A stretch of DNA of 64,000 nt from Halosimplex rubrum. GTDB taxonomy: Archaea; Halobacteriota; Halobacteria; Halobacteriales; Haloarculaceae. Made by a program: the position numbers and the translations under genes. The notes beneath the pieces are model-generated. The model was given only the letters and a program-made list of their open reading frames with translations. It did not search any database and had not been told where the DNA came from. This document shows, one piece after another, positions 1-8,842 of this stretch; position 1 is the first letter of the stretch, and the number at the start of each line of letters is the position of its first letter. The stretch lies in contig NZ_CP058910.1 of the NCBI RefSeq assembly GCF_013415885.1, positions 2,294,001 to 2,358,000 on the forward strand, given 5' to 3'.

Positions 1-135
1 CCGATGGCGACCGACGTGGAGTCGAACCTCCAGTCGGTCGCGCTGGTCGAGGCGGCCATCGAGAGCAGCGAGCGCGACGAGGCCGTCGACCCGCAGGCGT
101 TGCTCGCCGAGACACGCGAGTCCGTCGAGCTGTAA
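1..135 (+). CDS. C-terminal end of a probable Gfo/Idh/MocA oxidoreductase (partial)
   Basis: Only the last 44 codons are present; the gene starts before the window and ends at a TAA at 133-135. The visible tail contains an NLQSVALVEAAIESSERDE stretch followed by an acidic end. This resembles the C-terminal helix of Gfo/Idh/MocA-type sugar or inositol dehydrogenases, which usually ends with an S-L-A-L-V-x-A-x-x-x-S pattern. The Rossmann NAD(P)-binding part lies outside the window, so the family call rests on the tail alone and no substrate can be proposed. Confidence 0.45.
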   Translation, partial: PMATDVESNLQSVALVEAAIESSERDEAVDPQALLAETRESVEL

Positions 136-230
136 GCGGGCGCGGCCCCGCGTTTCGGTCGACCCGGACGACGACCGTCGGACGACGCACTCGCCGTGAG
201 CCTTAGGTGTGCCCGCGACCTGCACGGGGT

Positions 231-782
231 ATGGGACTGACGCAACTGGCCCGCAACCACGTCCCGGCCGCGGCGGTGCTGGCGCTCGCGTTCGCCGCGC
301 TGTCGACCGTCTCGGTCGCCGGCGCGACCGGGTGGCTGGTCCTCGCCGCGCTGGAGGTCGGCGCGGCGTCGACGCTCGCGACTCTCCTCCCGCTGTTCGC
401 GCTCGGAACCGTCCTCGGCGTCCCGCTGACCGTCGCCGCCGCGGTCGTCGCGGCGGTCGGTACGGCCGCGCGCGTCTCGGCCGCCGCGGCGGCGAAGCGC
501 CGCGCCGCGAGCACGCGACTCGGACTGGCCGCCTCCCGAGTCGAGCGCCATCCACTCGCGCGACTGCTGGGGATCGCCACCCTCGTCGAAGATCTGGACA
601 GCCGCTCGCCCGAACGCCGCGCCGACGACCGCATCGAGCGCCTGAAAGCGCGCTACGTCGACGGCGCGTTCTCGGAGTGGGAACTCGAAGAGCGGACGCG
701 GATCGTCCTCGACGAGGAGGGCGTCCCGCGCGAGCGCGCCTCCACGATCGACGACGAACTCCGCGCGGCCGAACGGAACTGA
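231..782 (+). CDS. Membrane protein with C-terminal SHOCT-like segment
   Basis: A 183-residue protein starting at ATG 231. Residues about 12-90 form two or three hydrophobic Ala/Leu/Val-rich segments that should span the membrane. A basic linker (around 85-100) follows, and then a charged cytoplasmic tail. The tail pattern RIERLKARYVDGAFSEWELE (about 140-160) matches the short C-terminal SHOCT-type motif found in many prokaryotic membrane proteins of unknown role, where it probably mediates oligomerisation. No enzymatic motif is seen. The start is preceded by a weak TATA-like CCTTAGG about 30 nt upstream. Its function is unknown. Confidence 0.75.
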   Translation: MGLTQLARNHVPAAAVLALAFAALSTVSVAGATGWLVLAALEVGAASTLATLLPLFALGTVLGVPLTVAAAVVAAVGTAARVSAAAAAKRRAASTRLGLAASRVERHPLARLLGIATLVEDLDSRSPERRADDRIERLKARYVDGAFSEWELEERTRIVLDEEGVPRERASTIDDELRAAERN

Positions 783-868
783 CTCCGGTGGGGGTGACCC
801 GCGTCGGCAGCGCGTCGGGCCCGCGTCGTGAGTCGACCGCCTCGAACTAGCTTCGACCGCTCGCGGAG

Positions 869-1846
869 TCACCCGACACGGGTCTCCGCAGGCACCTGCG
901 GGACCCGCGGGAGATCGACCGACCGCGGTTCGAATCGATACGTGAACCCGTATCTCCGCTCGTTCCCGTCGACCCGAGAGACGACGCGCTCCGTGGCCGA
1001 GCGGATCAGTCCGTCGGTCGTGATCCGAACGGTCGCGTCGTACGACGCGACGTTCTCGGCGTCGTACAGCTGCCCGCCCGCGTACCGGTCGGCCCGCAGC
1101 GTCACGACCGTGGCGTCGTCCCGTTCGTCGACATCGGCGACGGAGAAGTTGCCCCGACGGAGCGTCCCCCGGAGCGGGTTCGCGGCCGTCGAGAGGCCGC
1201 GGAGCGCCCGGTCGAACAGCTCGGTCCGGTTCCGCGTGTTGTCGAGCGAGACGTTCCCACCGGCGACGGTGTACTGCCTGACGGCGGTCCCGTTGGCGGC
1301 GATGACCGACGTTCTGTTCCGCCGCTCGCCGTCGACGACACGGTGCGAGCGGGACACGTACCGAACCCGCGTGAGATTCGGCTCGGCCGCCGCTCGCACC
1401 GTCGCGACGAGCGCGCCGTCGCGGAGTGTCGAGTTCGTCGTATGAGTCACGACACCCGCCGTCTCGATCACGTTCGCCTGATGCGTGTGGACCAGCCGCG
1501 TGACGTTACGGACGCCGCTGTCGGCCAACCCTGCCGGAAGCCGGTCGGGCGAAGGCGACGCGGTCGGTGTCGGAGTTGTCGTCGACATCGGTGAGGGCGA
1601 CGCGGTCGGTGCCGGTGTCGGAGTCGAGGTCGCCGTCGGCGAGGGTGAAGGGGACGCTGTCGGCGTCGCCGTCGGCGAGGGTGACGCGGTCGGAGTCTGT
1701 GTCGCTGGCTGCGTCGGGACCGGGGATTCGGTCACCGAGGGGGTCGGCGATCCGGTCCCGGATAGATTCCCGCAACCGGACAGCGCGACGAGCAGGAGCA
1801 GTCCAACCGCTACGACCGTTCGTTGCAGCCGTCTGGTGGAGGGCAT
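869..1846 (-). CDS. Secreted lipoprotein with P/T/S-rich linker, haloarchaeal family
   Basis: A 325-residue protein. It begins with a basic N-terminus, a hydrophobic segment (about 8-24) and a lipobox LSGC that places the lipid-bearing Cys near residue 25. Residues about 28-105 are low-complexity Pro/Thr/Ser/Ala repeats, a spacer expected to lift the domain off the membrane through the S-layer. The folded part (about 110-325) contains many N-x-S/T sequons and resembles a widespread haloarchaeal lipoprotein family of unknown function. It probably sits on the outer face of the cytoplasmic membrane. A ligand is not predictable from sequence. Confidence 0.8.
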   Translation of the reverse strand: MPSTRRLQRTVVAVGLLLLVALSGCGNLSGTGSPTPSVTESPVPTQPATQTPTASPSPTATPTASPSPSPTATSTPTPAPTASPSPMSTTTPTPTASPSPDRLPAGLADSGVRNVTRLVHTHQANVIETAGVVTHTTNSTLRDGALVATVRAAAEPNLTRVRYVSRSHRVVDGERRNRTSVIAANGTAVRQYTVAGGNVSLDNTRNRTELFDRALRGLSTAANPLRGTLRRGNFSVADVDERDDATVVTLRADRYAGGQLYDAENVASYDATVRITTDGLIRSATERVVSRVDGNERRYGFTYRFEPRSVDLPRVPQVPAETRVG

Positions 1847-2027
1847 GCGGCGTGTGATATCGAGGTCGGAAACAAAAACCCCGCGGTCCGGCGTTTTCGA
1901 CGGCGCGGACGGTGTCCCGGGCGTCCGGTGGCGCCGGTATCCGTTCGTCGAACTCCCCGGTGCCCGGAGGCGGCCCCGAGCAGGGAGATGGCTCAGTTAT
2001 TTCCGGGGGCTGGCCCAACGGGAAGGT

Positions 2028-2966
2028 ATGGGACGAACGCTGCTGGGGATCGACCTCGACGAGTCGCCCGTCGGTGGGCTCATCGAGGGGCTCCTCTCCG
2101 ACGAGGACCTGGAGAAGCTCACCGACGGCGGCCGGGACGTGGACGACGAGCGAGCGGCCGACGGCGGCGACGAACCGCCTCGCGAGGCCGACGACGACGA
2201 TCCGGCCGGTGACGCGACCGACGACGCGACGGCGGTCGGCACCGACCTGGTCGACGACGCGGTGGGCGCCGAGGACACCGACGAGTCCGACGCCGGCGAG
2301 TCCGCCGCCTCGTCGGACGCCGAGTCGATCCCCGTGGGGACGAGCGCGACCGGCGAGAGCGACGGGTGGGACACGCCGAACCCCGACGGGCCGGCCCCGG
2401 TCCCCTCGCCCGGCGAGGAGAACGTCGACGACGAGGACGGGGGCTGGAAGGCCAAGCTCCGCCCGATCCTGCTGAAGGCGACCGCGGCGCTGCTCGTCCT
2501 CGCGGTGGTCGGGTTCCTCGCCTATCGCTACCTCGGGAAGGCCACGTCCGTCGCGAGCGACACACTCGGGAGCGACGAGGACGAGCCCGACTCGCCGCCG
2601 ACGACCGACGCGGCCGACGGCGACGCCCCCGAGGCGCGCCGCCGGGCGAAGGCCCCGGAGCGCGACGACCGCGAGGAGTTCGCCGACCGCCCCGTCGACG
2701 AGACGGTCGGCCACGCCGAGCGCGCGGAGGCGGCAGGCGAGTCCGGAGCGGCCGACGACGACGGAACGGACGGAACGGACGGCGAGGCCGACGACGGCGA
2801 TGCGGCGCCCGAGACCGTCGGGCGTCCGACGGCCGATTCGGACGTGGGCGCGCTGGTCGGGCTGGCCGCGCTCGCGCTGGTCGCCGCGGTCGTCCGGAAG
2901 TTCGGCGAGGACCGCGAGTACGACCCGCTCGTGGACGGGCCGACCGGCGACGGCGACGATGAGTGA
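2028..2966 (+). CDS. Acidic membrane protein with two helices, unknown function
   Basis: A 312-residue protein. The ATG at 2028 is chosen because a TATA-like AGTTATTT lies about 30 nt upstream and the N-terminus MGRTLLGIDLDESP is compact. Residues about 30-140 are a highly acidic disordered region. A transmembrane helix follows at about 145-168, then a second acidic stretch, and a second hydrophobic helix (about 272-290) near the C-terminus. No catalytic motif is visible. The stop overlaps the start of the next gene by 8 nt, so the two are translated from one transcript. The long Asp/Glu linkers are typical of haloarchaea rather than informative about function. Confidence 0.75.
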   Translation: MGRTLLGIDLDESPVGGLIEGLLSDEDLEKLTDGGRDVDDERAADGGDEPPREADDDDPAGDATDDATAVGTDLVDDAVGAEDTDESDAGESAASSDAESIPVGTSATGESDGWDTPNPDGPAPVPSPGEENVDDEDGGWKAKLRPILLKATAALLVLAVVGFLAYRYLGKATSVASDTLGSDEDEPDSPPTTDAADGDAPEARRRAKAPERDDREEFADRPVDETVGHAERAEAAGESGAADDDGTDGTDGEADDGDAAPETVGRPTADSDVGALVGLAALALVAAVVRKFGEDREYDPLVDGPTGDGDDE

Positions 2967-3315
2967 GGGCGGCGAGAGCGACCGCGGTTCGGACGACGAC
3001 GGCGGCCGGGACGACGGCGACCGGGACGACGGCGCGGAGGGCGGCGACGCCCTCGCCGGCCTGGCCGACCGCGAGGGCTGGCGCGTCGAGGGGACGGCCG
3101 CCCGCGTCCACTACGAGGGCGAGGGCGACCGCTACAGCGTCGAATACTACGCCCCGAGCGACTGCGTGGTCTACTGGAAGGTCCCCCCGGAGTCGGGCGG
3201 CGAGACGGCGGTTCCGGTGGGCCGCGAGACGGTGCCGACGCCGCTGCGCGAGCGCATCCGGATGGACCTCGACGCCGCGGGGGTCGACCCCGAGGTCGAG
3301 CGGCGATCGCTGTAG
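2959..3315 (+). CDS. Small conserved haloarchaeal protein, unknown function
   Basis: A 118-residue soluble protein. Its ATG at 2959 lies inside the end of the upstream membrane-protein gene, which indicates translational coupling. The first 30 residues are an acidic Gly/Asp tail. The remainder (about 35-118) is a compact domain with an aromatic core (YSVEYYAPSDCVVYWKVPPE) and a charged helical end. I do not recognise a named fold. The overlap with the upstream gene suggests a functional partnership between this soluble protein and the membrane protein. Confidence 0.7.
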   Translation: MSEGGESDRGSDDDGGRDDGDRDDGAEGGDALAGLADREGWRVEGTAARVHYEGEGDRYSVEYYAPSDCVVYWKVPPESGGETAVPVGRETVPTPLRERIRMDLDAAGVDPEVERRSL

Positions 3316-3439
3316 CGGGCCGACCCGCGGCGGTCGGAGCCCGGCCGGTCGGCGTTCCGTGACGACCGTGTCGTCGGTCGCGACCCAGTGGTTGGGGACT
3401 CCGACAGGCCTAAGCGCGCCCATCCGGAATCGCACGTGC

Positions 3440-5995
3440 ATGGAGTTTCACGAGGCGGCGGACTTTCTCTTCGATCTGCGACGGTTCGCGCCGCGGCCGG
3501 GGCTGGACCCGACGCGGGAGTTGCTCGACCACGTCGGCGACCCCCACGAGCGACTCGCCTGCGTCCAGGTCGCGGGGTCGAACGGCAAGGGCAGCACTGC
3601 CCGCATGGTCGAGCGGGCGCTGCGCGAGGCCGGCCTCTCGGTCGGACTGTACACCTCGCCCCATCTCGACGACGTGCGCGAGCGGGTCCGCGTCGACGGC
3701 CGGCCGATGACCGAGTCGGCGGTGACCGACTTCGTCGGATCGTTCCGCGAGTACGCGACCGAGCGGGCGACCGACGGCGACTCGCCGACCTTCTTCGAGA
3801 CGCTGACGGCGATGGCGCTGTGGGAGTTCGATCGGCAGGACGTGGACGTGGCCGTCCTCGAAGTCGGCATCGGCGGGACGCTGGACGCCACGAGCGTCGT
3901 CGACCCGATCGCCAGCGCCGTCACCGCGGTCACGCTCGAACACACGGACCTGCTCGGCGACACCGTCGGGGAGATCGCTCGCGACAAATCGGGCGTCGCG
4001 CCCGACGACGCGCCGCTCGTGACCGCGACGACCGGCGACGCGCTCGCGGCCATCCGCGAGGAGGTCGACGACGTGCTCACGGTCGCCGACGCCGACTGGA
4101 GCGAGCCCGAGGACCCGGACGTGACCGTCGCGTACGGCGGTCGCGAGGGACTGGAGGGGGCCGTCTCGGTCGAGGGGACCGGCTCGCTCGACGGCGGGGA
4201 CGAGGAGGGCGGCGACGGCGGGTGGGCCGTCGACACGCGCCTCCCGCTGCTGGGCGCTCACCAGGCGCGCAACGCGGGCGTCGCGGCGGCGCTCGTCGGG
4301 CAGGTGGCCGGCCGCCTGGGTGTCGACGCGGCGACGGCGGCCGTCGAGCGCGGCTTCCGCAACGCCCACTGGCCGGGGCGGTTCGAGGTGATGGACCGCG
4401 AGCCGCTGGTCGTCCTCGACGGCGCGCACAACCCCGGCGGCTGCGAGACGACCGCCGAGGTGCTTTCCACCTTCGACTACGGCGAGGCCCACCTCGTCGT
4501 CGGCGCGATGACCGACAAGGACCACCGCGGGGTCGCAGCGGCGTTCGCCGACGCGGATCTGGGCCGCGTCGTCGCCTGCCGCCCCGACCACGACCGCGCC
4601 GAGTCCGCCGAGGTGGTCGCCCGCGCGTTCGCGACCGAGACCGACGCCGACGTGTCGACACACGAGCCGGTCGCCGGCGCACTCGCCCGGGCGCTCGACG
4701 CCGCCGGACCCGACGACGCCGTCGTCGTCTCGGGCTCGCTGTACGCCGTCGCCGAGGCGCGCACCCGCTGGTCGCGGCCCACCGTCCCGCTCGACGTGGA
4801 CTCGGTGACCGACGCCGAGGCGGCGCTGGACCGGGCGCACGTCGGCGAGGCGAACGCGGCGGCAGCAGCCGGCGACGCCGTCCACCGCGTCTTGCGGATG
4901 CGGCTCCGTCCGCGCCGCGCTCGCCGCCTGCAGTCCGAGTTGCGAGCGCTGGGCGGGGAGGTCGCCCTCTCGGCGCTGGCCGACCAGGACGAGGAGCGCG
5001 TCGACGCCGTAGCGATGGCGACCCGGGCGCAGTTCGACCGCCTCGCCGACGCGCTCGCCGACCGCGAGGACGACCTCGCGCCGCTGGCCGACGAGATCCG
5101 GGCCGGCCTCGGCGCGTCGCCGACCCCGAACGCGGCGACGCCGACGCCCGACGCCGAGCGGAGCGCGACCGATCGGGACTACCCGTGGGCCGACGGCACG
5201 GCGGTGATGGGCATCCTCAACATCACGCCCGACAGCTTCCACGACGGCGGCGAGTACAACACCGTCGCCGACGCCCGCGAGCGCGCCGAGCGGATGGTCG
5301 ACGCCGGCGTCGAGATCCTCGACATCGGCGGCGAATCGACCCGGCCCGGCGGCGAGGTCGTCCCCGCCGAGGAGGAGAGAGCGCGCGTCGTCCCCGTGAT
5401 CGAGGAAATTTCGGACCTCGACGCGATGATTTCGATCGACACGCGCAAGGCCGAAGTAGCCCGCGCCGCCCTGGACGCCGGGGCGGACCTGTTAAACGAC
5501 GTGTCCGGGCTGGAAGACCCGGAGATGCGGCTCGTCGCCGCCGAGTACGACGTGCCTGTGGTCGTCATGCACAGTATCGAGGCACCGGTCGACCCGACCA
5601 CGAGCGTCGAGTACGACGACGTGGTCGACGACGTGATCGACTACCTCGCCGAGCGCGTCCTCCTCGCCGAGAAGGCCGGGCTCGACCGCTCGCAGATCCT
5701 CGTCGACCCCGGGCTCGGGTTCGGCAAATCGGCCGCCGAGAGCTTCGAACTCCTGGGTCGGCTGGACGAACTCGCGGCGCTGGGCTGCCCGGTTCTGGTC
5801 GGCCACTCCCGCAAGTCCATGTTCGAACTCACCGAGGGCGGCCGCGAGGGCGCGCTGGACGAGACGGTCGCGGGCACGGCGCTGGCGGCCGAGCGCGGCG
5901 CCGACGTGATCAGAGTCCACGACGCCGACGAGAACGTCGCCGCCGTCCGCGTCGCCCGGGCCGCGGCCGACCCCGACCGCTTCGACGAGGAGTGA
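3440..5995 (+). CDS. folCP: Bifunctional folylpolyglutamate synthase / dihydropteroate synthase (FolC-FolP fusion)
   Basis: An 851-residue two-domain enzyme of folate biosynthesis. Residues 1 to about 440 are a Mur-ligase-type folylpolyglutamate or dihydrofolate synthase: ATP loop GSNGKGST at 46-53, LEVGIGG near 140, and DGAHNPGG at 327-334. A Pro/Thr/Asp-rich linker lies near 555-580. Residues about 588-851 are dihydropteroate synthase, with MGILNITPDSF at 590, DIGGESTRPGGE, SIDTRKAEVA, DPGLGFGKS at 756 and GHSRKS near 788. The domain joins pterin diphosphate to p-aminobenzoate. The fusion is known from haloarchaea such as Haloferax volcanii. All hallmark motifs of both domains are intact, so both activities are expected. 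About 130 residues between the domains (roughly 450-580) match neither motif set. Confidence 0.95.
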   Translation: MEFHEAADFLFDLRRFAPRPGLDPTRELLDHVGDPHERLACVQVAGSNGKGSTARMVERALREAGLSVGLYTSPHLDDVRERVRVDGRPMTESAVTDFVGSFREYATERATDGDSPTFFETLTAMALWEFDRQDVDVAVLEVGIGGTLDATSVVDPIASAVTAVTLEHTDLLGDTVGEIARDKSGVAPDDAPLVTATTGDALAAIREEVDDVLTVADADWSEPEDPDVTVAYGGREGLEGAVSVEGTGSLDGGDEEGGDGGWAVDTRLPLLGAHQARNAGVAAALVGQVAGRLGVDAATAAVERGFRNAHWPGRFEVMDREPLVVLDGAHNPGGCETTAEVLSTFDYGEAHLVVGAMTDKDHRGVAAAFADADLGRVVACRPDHDRAESAEVVARAFATETDADVSTHEPVAGALARALDAAGPDDAVVVSGSLYAVAEARTRWSRPTVPLDVDSVTDAEAALDRAHVGEANAAAAAGDAVHRVLRMRLRPRRARRLQSELRALGGEVALSALADQDEERVDAVAMATRAQFDRLADALADREDDLAPLADEIRAGLGASPTPNAATPTPDAERSATDRDYPWADGTAVMGILNITPDSFHDGGEYNTVADARERAERMVDAGVEILDIGGESTRPGGEVVPAEEERARVVPVIEEISDLDAMISIDTRKAEVARAALDAGADLLNDVSGLEDPEMRLVAAEYDVPVVVMHSIEAPVDPTTSVEYDDVVDDVIDYLAERVLLAEKAGLDRSQILVDPGLGFGKSAAESFELLGRLDELAALGCPVLVGHSRKSMFELTEGGREGALDETVAGTALAAERGADVIRVHDADENVAAVRVARAAADPDRFDEE

Positions 5996-6042
5996 ACGCG
6001 GCGGTCGCCGATCCGCGACTCGCGAGACGGCGCGACCCTCGG

Positions 6043-6195
6043 TCAGTTCAGCGTCGACCGGTCGACGACCCGGAATCGGTGGCCGCAACGCGGACACGCG
6101 ACGCGGTGCTCCCCGTTGGTGTCGACCGTCTCGAACGAGCGAGCGAGGCCGGTCTTCCCGCAGTCGGGACAGCGCCGGAGGAACGGGGGGATCAT
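6043..6195 (-). CDS. 50-aa zinc-ribbon protein
   Basis: A short protein of 50 residues with two CxxC knuckles, CPDC (9-12) and CPRC (34-37), separated by 21 residues. This is the classic zinc-ribbon geometry. The rest is basic and aromatic (GHRFRVVDRS). It lies 59 nt downstream of the glycosyltransferase gene on the same strand, so it is probably co-transcribed with it. Small zinc ribbons of this kind are common in haloarchaea and may bind nucleic acid or proteins. No specific partner can be named. Confidence 0.75.
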   Translation of the reverse strand: MIPPFLRRCPDCGKTGLARSFETVDTNGEHRVACPRCGHRFRVVDRSTLN

Positions 6196-6254
6196 CGGCG
6201 GTCGCCGATCGGTAGGCGCCCGAGTGGCAAGGGTTCGTCCCCGCGCGACGCGAC

Positions 6255-7313
6255 TCACAGCAGCCCGTGGTCGGCCTGCAAGTCCCGATACGTCTGCAGA
6301 TAGCGTTCGAGGACGGCGTCGTGGTCGTAGTCCGCGTAGTCCTCGTCGACGGTCAACCGCTCGAACTCGCCGGCGTCGACGATGGCGTCGGCGATCTGCT
6401 GGGGGTCGGTCGCGCGGAAGCTGCGCTCTTCCTCCTCGATGAGCTCGTGGGCGCTGGACTCGGCCTGGTACTCGACGATGCCGACGCAGCCGCAGGCCAG
6501 CGCCCACAGCAGTTCGCTCGCGAAGTACTCCCGGTGGGCCGTCTGGACGAACGCGTGAGCGCCCTTGTAGTAGGCCACCCGCTCGGCTCGGTCGCAGGCG
6601 CCGGCGAAGGTGACCCGATCCTCGATCCGGAGGTCCCGGACCTGCCGTTCGTAGCCCTCGCGTTCGGGGCCGTCGCCGACGATCGTCGCCGACCAGTCGC
6701 GGTCGCGCAGCTCGGCGAGGCCCAGCAGGAAGCTCTCCAGGTTGGCGCTCTCGTCGAGCGGGTGGGCGTAAACGACATCGATCGCCTCGGCGGGCTCGGT
6801 CTCCCTGACCGTCTCCATGTCGACGCTCTCGGGGACGACCTGGGTGGTGTCGGCGGTCGCGCCGCGCTCGCGGACGCGCGTGCGAACCATCTCGGAGGGC
6901 GTGTCGACCATGTCGGGGAGCGTGGCGGCGCGGTCGGCGAACCGCGAGTCGTCGACCGACTCGTCGCCGAACCACTCGATCACCAGCGGCGCGCGGGCGA
7001 CCGTTCCGCCGAGGCTGGCGGCGACGACGCCGACGGGCGGGTCGGGCCGGGCGTGGACGATATCGGGGTCGAACAGGGCGAGCAGCGCGGGGAGGCGGAC
7101 GGAAAAGGAGGTGAGGGCGGGGGAGATGGTGACCCCGCGGTAGGTGACGCCGTCGCGCTCGACGGTCTCGTCGGTCCCCTCCCAGAACTGGGTGCAGAAG
7201 ACGGTCACGTCGTGGCCGCGGGCGGCGAGGTGGCGTGCGACGCGTTCGAACCGGCGGGCGCCTTCGGTGTCGCGATAGTGAGTCGTCTCCATCGAGACGA
7301 ACGCGACGCGCAT
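6255..7313 (-). CDS. Family 4 (GT-B) glycosyltransferase
   Basis: A 352-residue GT-B enzyme. The N-terminal Rossmann half begins MRVAFVSMETTHYRD and shows the RHLAARGHDVTVF pattern of acceptor-side domains. The C-terminal half contains the donor-binding region ATIVGDGPEREGYERQVRDL, followed by FAGACDRAERVAYYKGAHAFV and an Ala/Cys-rich GC-x-GIVEY stretch ending in SSAHELI. These are hallmarks of retaining GT4 transferases that use nucleotide sugars, acting in the cytoplasm on lipid- or protein-linked glycans. ATG 7313 is preferred over an upstream in-frame Met because an AT-rich GATTTTTGA lies about 25 nt before it. It shares a transcript with the downstream zinc-ribbon gene. Confidence 0.85.
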   Translation of the reverse strand: MRVAFVSMETTHYRDTEGARRFERVARHLAARGHDVTVFCTQFWEGTDETVERDGVTYRGVTISPALTSFSVRLPALLALFDPDIVHARPDPPVGVVAASLGGTVARAPLVIEWFGDESVDDSRFADRAATLPDMVDTPSEMVRTRVRERGATADTTQVVPESVDMETVRETEPAEAIDVVYAHPLDESANLESFLLGLAELRDRDWSATIVGDGPEREGYERQVRDLRIEDRVTFAGACDRAERVAYYKGAHAFVQTAHREYFASELLWALACGCVGIVEYQAESSAHELIEEEERSFRATDPQQIADAIVDAGEFERLTVDEDYADYDHDAVLERYLQTYRDLQADHGLL

Positions 7314-7437
7314 ACGCCGGAGGACGGGGTGGGATGTCAAAAATCCCCGCCATCCCGGCGGCGGCCGGTAAGGCGACCGTACCGCGGTGGTCCGGCGGAG
7401 TCGTCGCCGAAGTAAGTCGCACCTACCACGCAGGAAC

Positions 7438-7447
7438 GTTTATTACC
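7438..7447 (+). promoter_or_regulatory. TATA-box promoter for the metzincin-like gene
   Basis: The sequence GTTTATTACC matches the haloarchaeal TATA consensus and is centred about 27 nt before the GTG at 7470. This predicts a leaderless transcript that begins at or within a few bases of the start codon, and supports that GTG as the true start. Confidence 0.6.
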
Positions 7448-7469
7448 GGCTACAGGGATCGGGGCGGTA

Positions 7470-8201
7470 GTGAATCGACGGGCGTTCCTCGGGGGCGCCG
7501 GTGTGGCGCTGTCGCTGGGAGTCGCCGGGCGCCGCGCCGCGAGCCCGCCGGACCCGGTCGTCGTCCGCGTCTGGTTCAGCGAGTCCGCGGCCACGCACGA
7601 CGCGCTCGCCGGCAGGGTCGAAGGCTACCTCGGCGCGGCCCTCGGCGAGGCGGTCGGCGCCGTCGAGGTCGAGTTCGCGCCGTCGTCGGTCCCGCTGGCC
7701 CACGAGGGCGGGAAGACGTCGCTCGGGTTCGACTGGCCGACGACGGTCGTCGAGGGGCTGGTCGGGCTCGACGAGATCGACCCCGTCGGGGACGTGAACC
7801 TGCTCGTCACCGACGGCGACCCGCGGCGCCAGCCCGCCGGGTACGCTCGTCCGCGGATCGCCGCCACCACCGGCGGGGCCTACATCGCCAGGATGGCGCC
7901 CGCCGAGAGGACGCCGCCGGTCGTCCCCTACTCGCTCCCGGCCGCGGCGACGCAGCTGCTGCTCCACGAGGTCGGCCACGCGCTCGGAGCTACCCACGGG
8001 CACGGGGCGGCGCGCCGCGAGGGCGACGCCCTCGTCGCGAGTCCGATGGTCGGGAGCTACCTCTGGGCGTCCGAGCGCGTCCGCGAGCGACACCTCGACG
8101 ACGCGAGCGCCTGCGGCGGCGCGTACCCGAACGCCGACGACGCGACGGAGCGGCGGCTCGGACTACGGTACACCGACTGCGCCGCTCGCGCGCTGCGGTG
8201 A
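7470..8201 (+). CDS. Tat-exported metzincin-like zinc metalloprotease
   Basis: A 243-residue protein starting at GTG 7470. The N-terminus NRRAFLGGAGVALSLGVAG is a twin-arginine signal (RR at 3-4). The zinc motif HEVGHALGATH at 166-176 has the extended HExxHxxGxxH form of metzincins: H166, H170 and H176 as ligands and E167 as catalytic base. A Met-turn candidate, SPMVGSY with M193, follows 17 residues later as in that clan. Two C-terminal Cys (C204, C227) could form a disulfide. It should fold in the cytoplasm and act outside the cell or at the cell surface. The substrate is unknown. The family is not one I can name more precisely than archaeal metzincin-like. Confidence 0.8.
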   Translation: MNRRAFLGGAGVALSLGVAGRRAASPPDPVVVRVWFSESAATHDALAGRVEGYLGAALGEAVGAVEVEFAPSSVPLAHEGGKTSLGFDWPTTVVEGLVGLDEIDPVGDVNLLVTDGDPRRQPAGYARPRIAATTGGAYIARMAPAERTPPVVPYSLPAAATQLLLHEVGHALGATHGHGAARREGDALVASPMVGSYLWASERVRERHLDDASACGGAYPNADDATERRLGLRYTDCAARALR

Positions 8202-8238
8202 CGGCGAAAAATGTCCGAACGGTCGTCGACCGGAAGCG

Positions 8239-8616
8239 TCAGCTCGCGGCGTCCGTCTCGGTGTCCGTCTCGGTATCACCGATGACACCGCCCTCGTCCG
8301 TCTCGGTCTCGGTACCCATGCCGTCATCGGTGGCCGTCTCCGTCTCGGTACCCATCGTATCGTCTCCCTCTGTCTCCGTCGTGTCGTCCCCTTCGGTTTC
8401 GGTCGCGGGTTCCATCACGTCGTCCCCTTCGGTTTCGGTCGCGGGTTCCATCACGTCGTCACCTTCCGTCTCGGTTTCGTCGCCGACGGCGGGCGAGGTG
8501 TCTTCCCCGTCTTCGCCGATGGCTGCTGTGTCGGTTCCGGCGCCCGGGCCGGGACCGCCGCAGCCGGCGAGGGCGACCAGAGCGACGATACAGACTGTCG
8601 CGAGTGCGCGGTACAT
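8239..8616 (-). CDS. Acidic lipoprotein with Thr/Glu/Asp repeats
   Basis: A 125-residue protein from ATG 8616, or 140 residues if the upstream ATG 8661 is used. The later start gives a clean lipoprotein signal: MYRALATVCIVALVALAGC with the lipidated Cys at 19. Everything after the lipobox is low-complexity and acidic. It includes exact 12-residue repeats of ETEGDDVMEPAT and then TETET-rich sequence, with no folded domain visible. It is likely an extended, anionic, membrane-anchored surface protein. The repeated Thr residues could be O-glycosylated, though the sequence does not prove this. Confidence 0.65.
   Translation of the reverse strand: MYRALATVCIVALVALAGCGGPGPGAGTDTAAIGEDGEDTSPAVGDETETEGDDVMEPATETEGDDVMEPATETEGDDTTETEGDDTMGTETETATDDGMGTETETDEGGVIGDTETDTETDAAS
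8383..8454 (-). repeat. Two exact 36-bp tandem repeats in the lipoprotein gene
   Basis: Two identical 36-bp units lie head to tail and encode the 12-residue unit ETEGDDVMEPAT. A degraded third copy follows from 8455. Unit length is a multiple of three, so copy-number change by slippage would keep the frame. Confidence 0.85.
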
Positions 8617-8842
8617 GCGTTTCCCCACAGGAGCGTCAGCGGTTTCGTTATTGGCGGGCATTCGGGGGAGGGACGCAACGTTTTCCCCGTTGTGCCCGTC
8701 CCACCGGCGTCAAACGTCCACTTACTGCCGAAGTCTGTCACGCCTACCGCCGCGGCCGTCCGTCACGCTCGTCGGGGGGTCGCGAGTCCGCCCGGCTCGC
8801 ACGCCCGGAAGGACTTTCTCCGCCCCGCCGCTTGCCCGGAGT

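Noticed and set aside
1485-2027. Possible long N-terminal extension of the acidic membrane protein
   Set aside because: It lies antisense to the lipoprotein's repeat-rich region and to the intergenic stretch, and the ATG at 2028 has its own promoter-like box.
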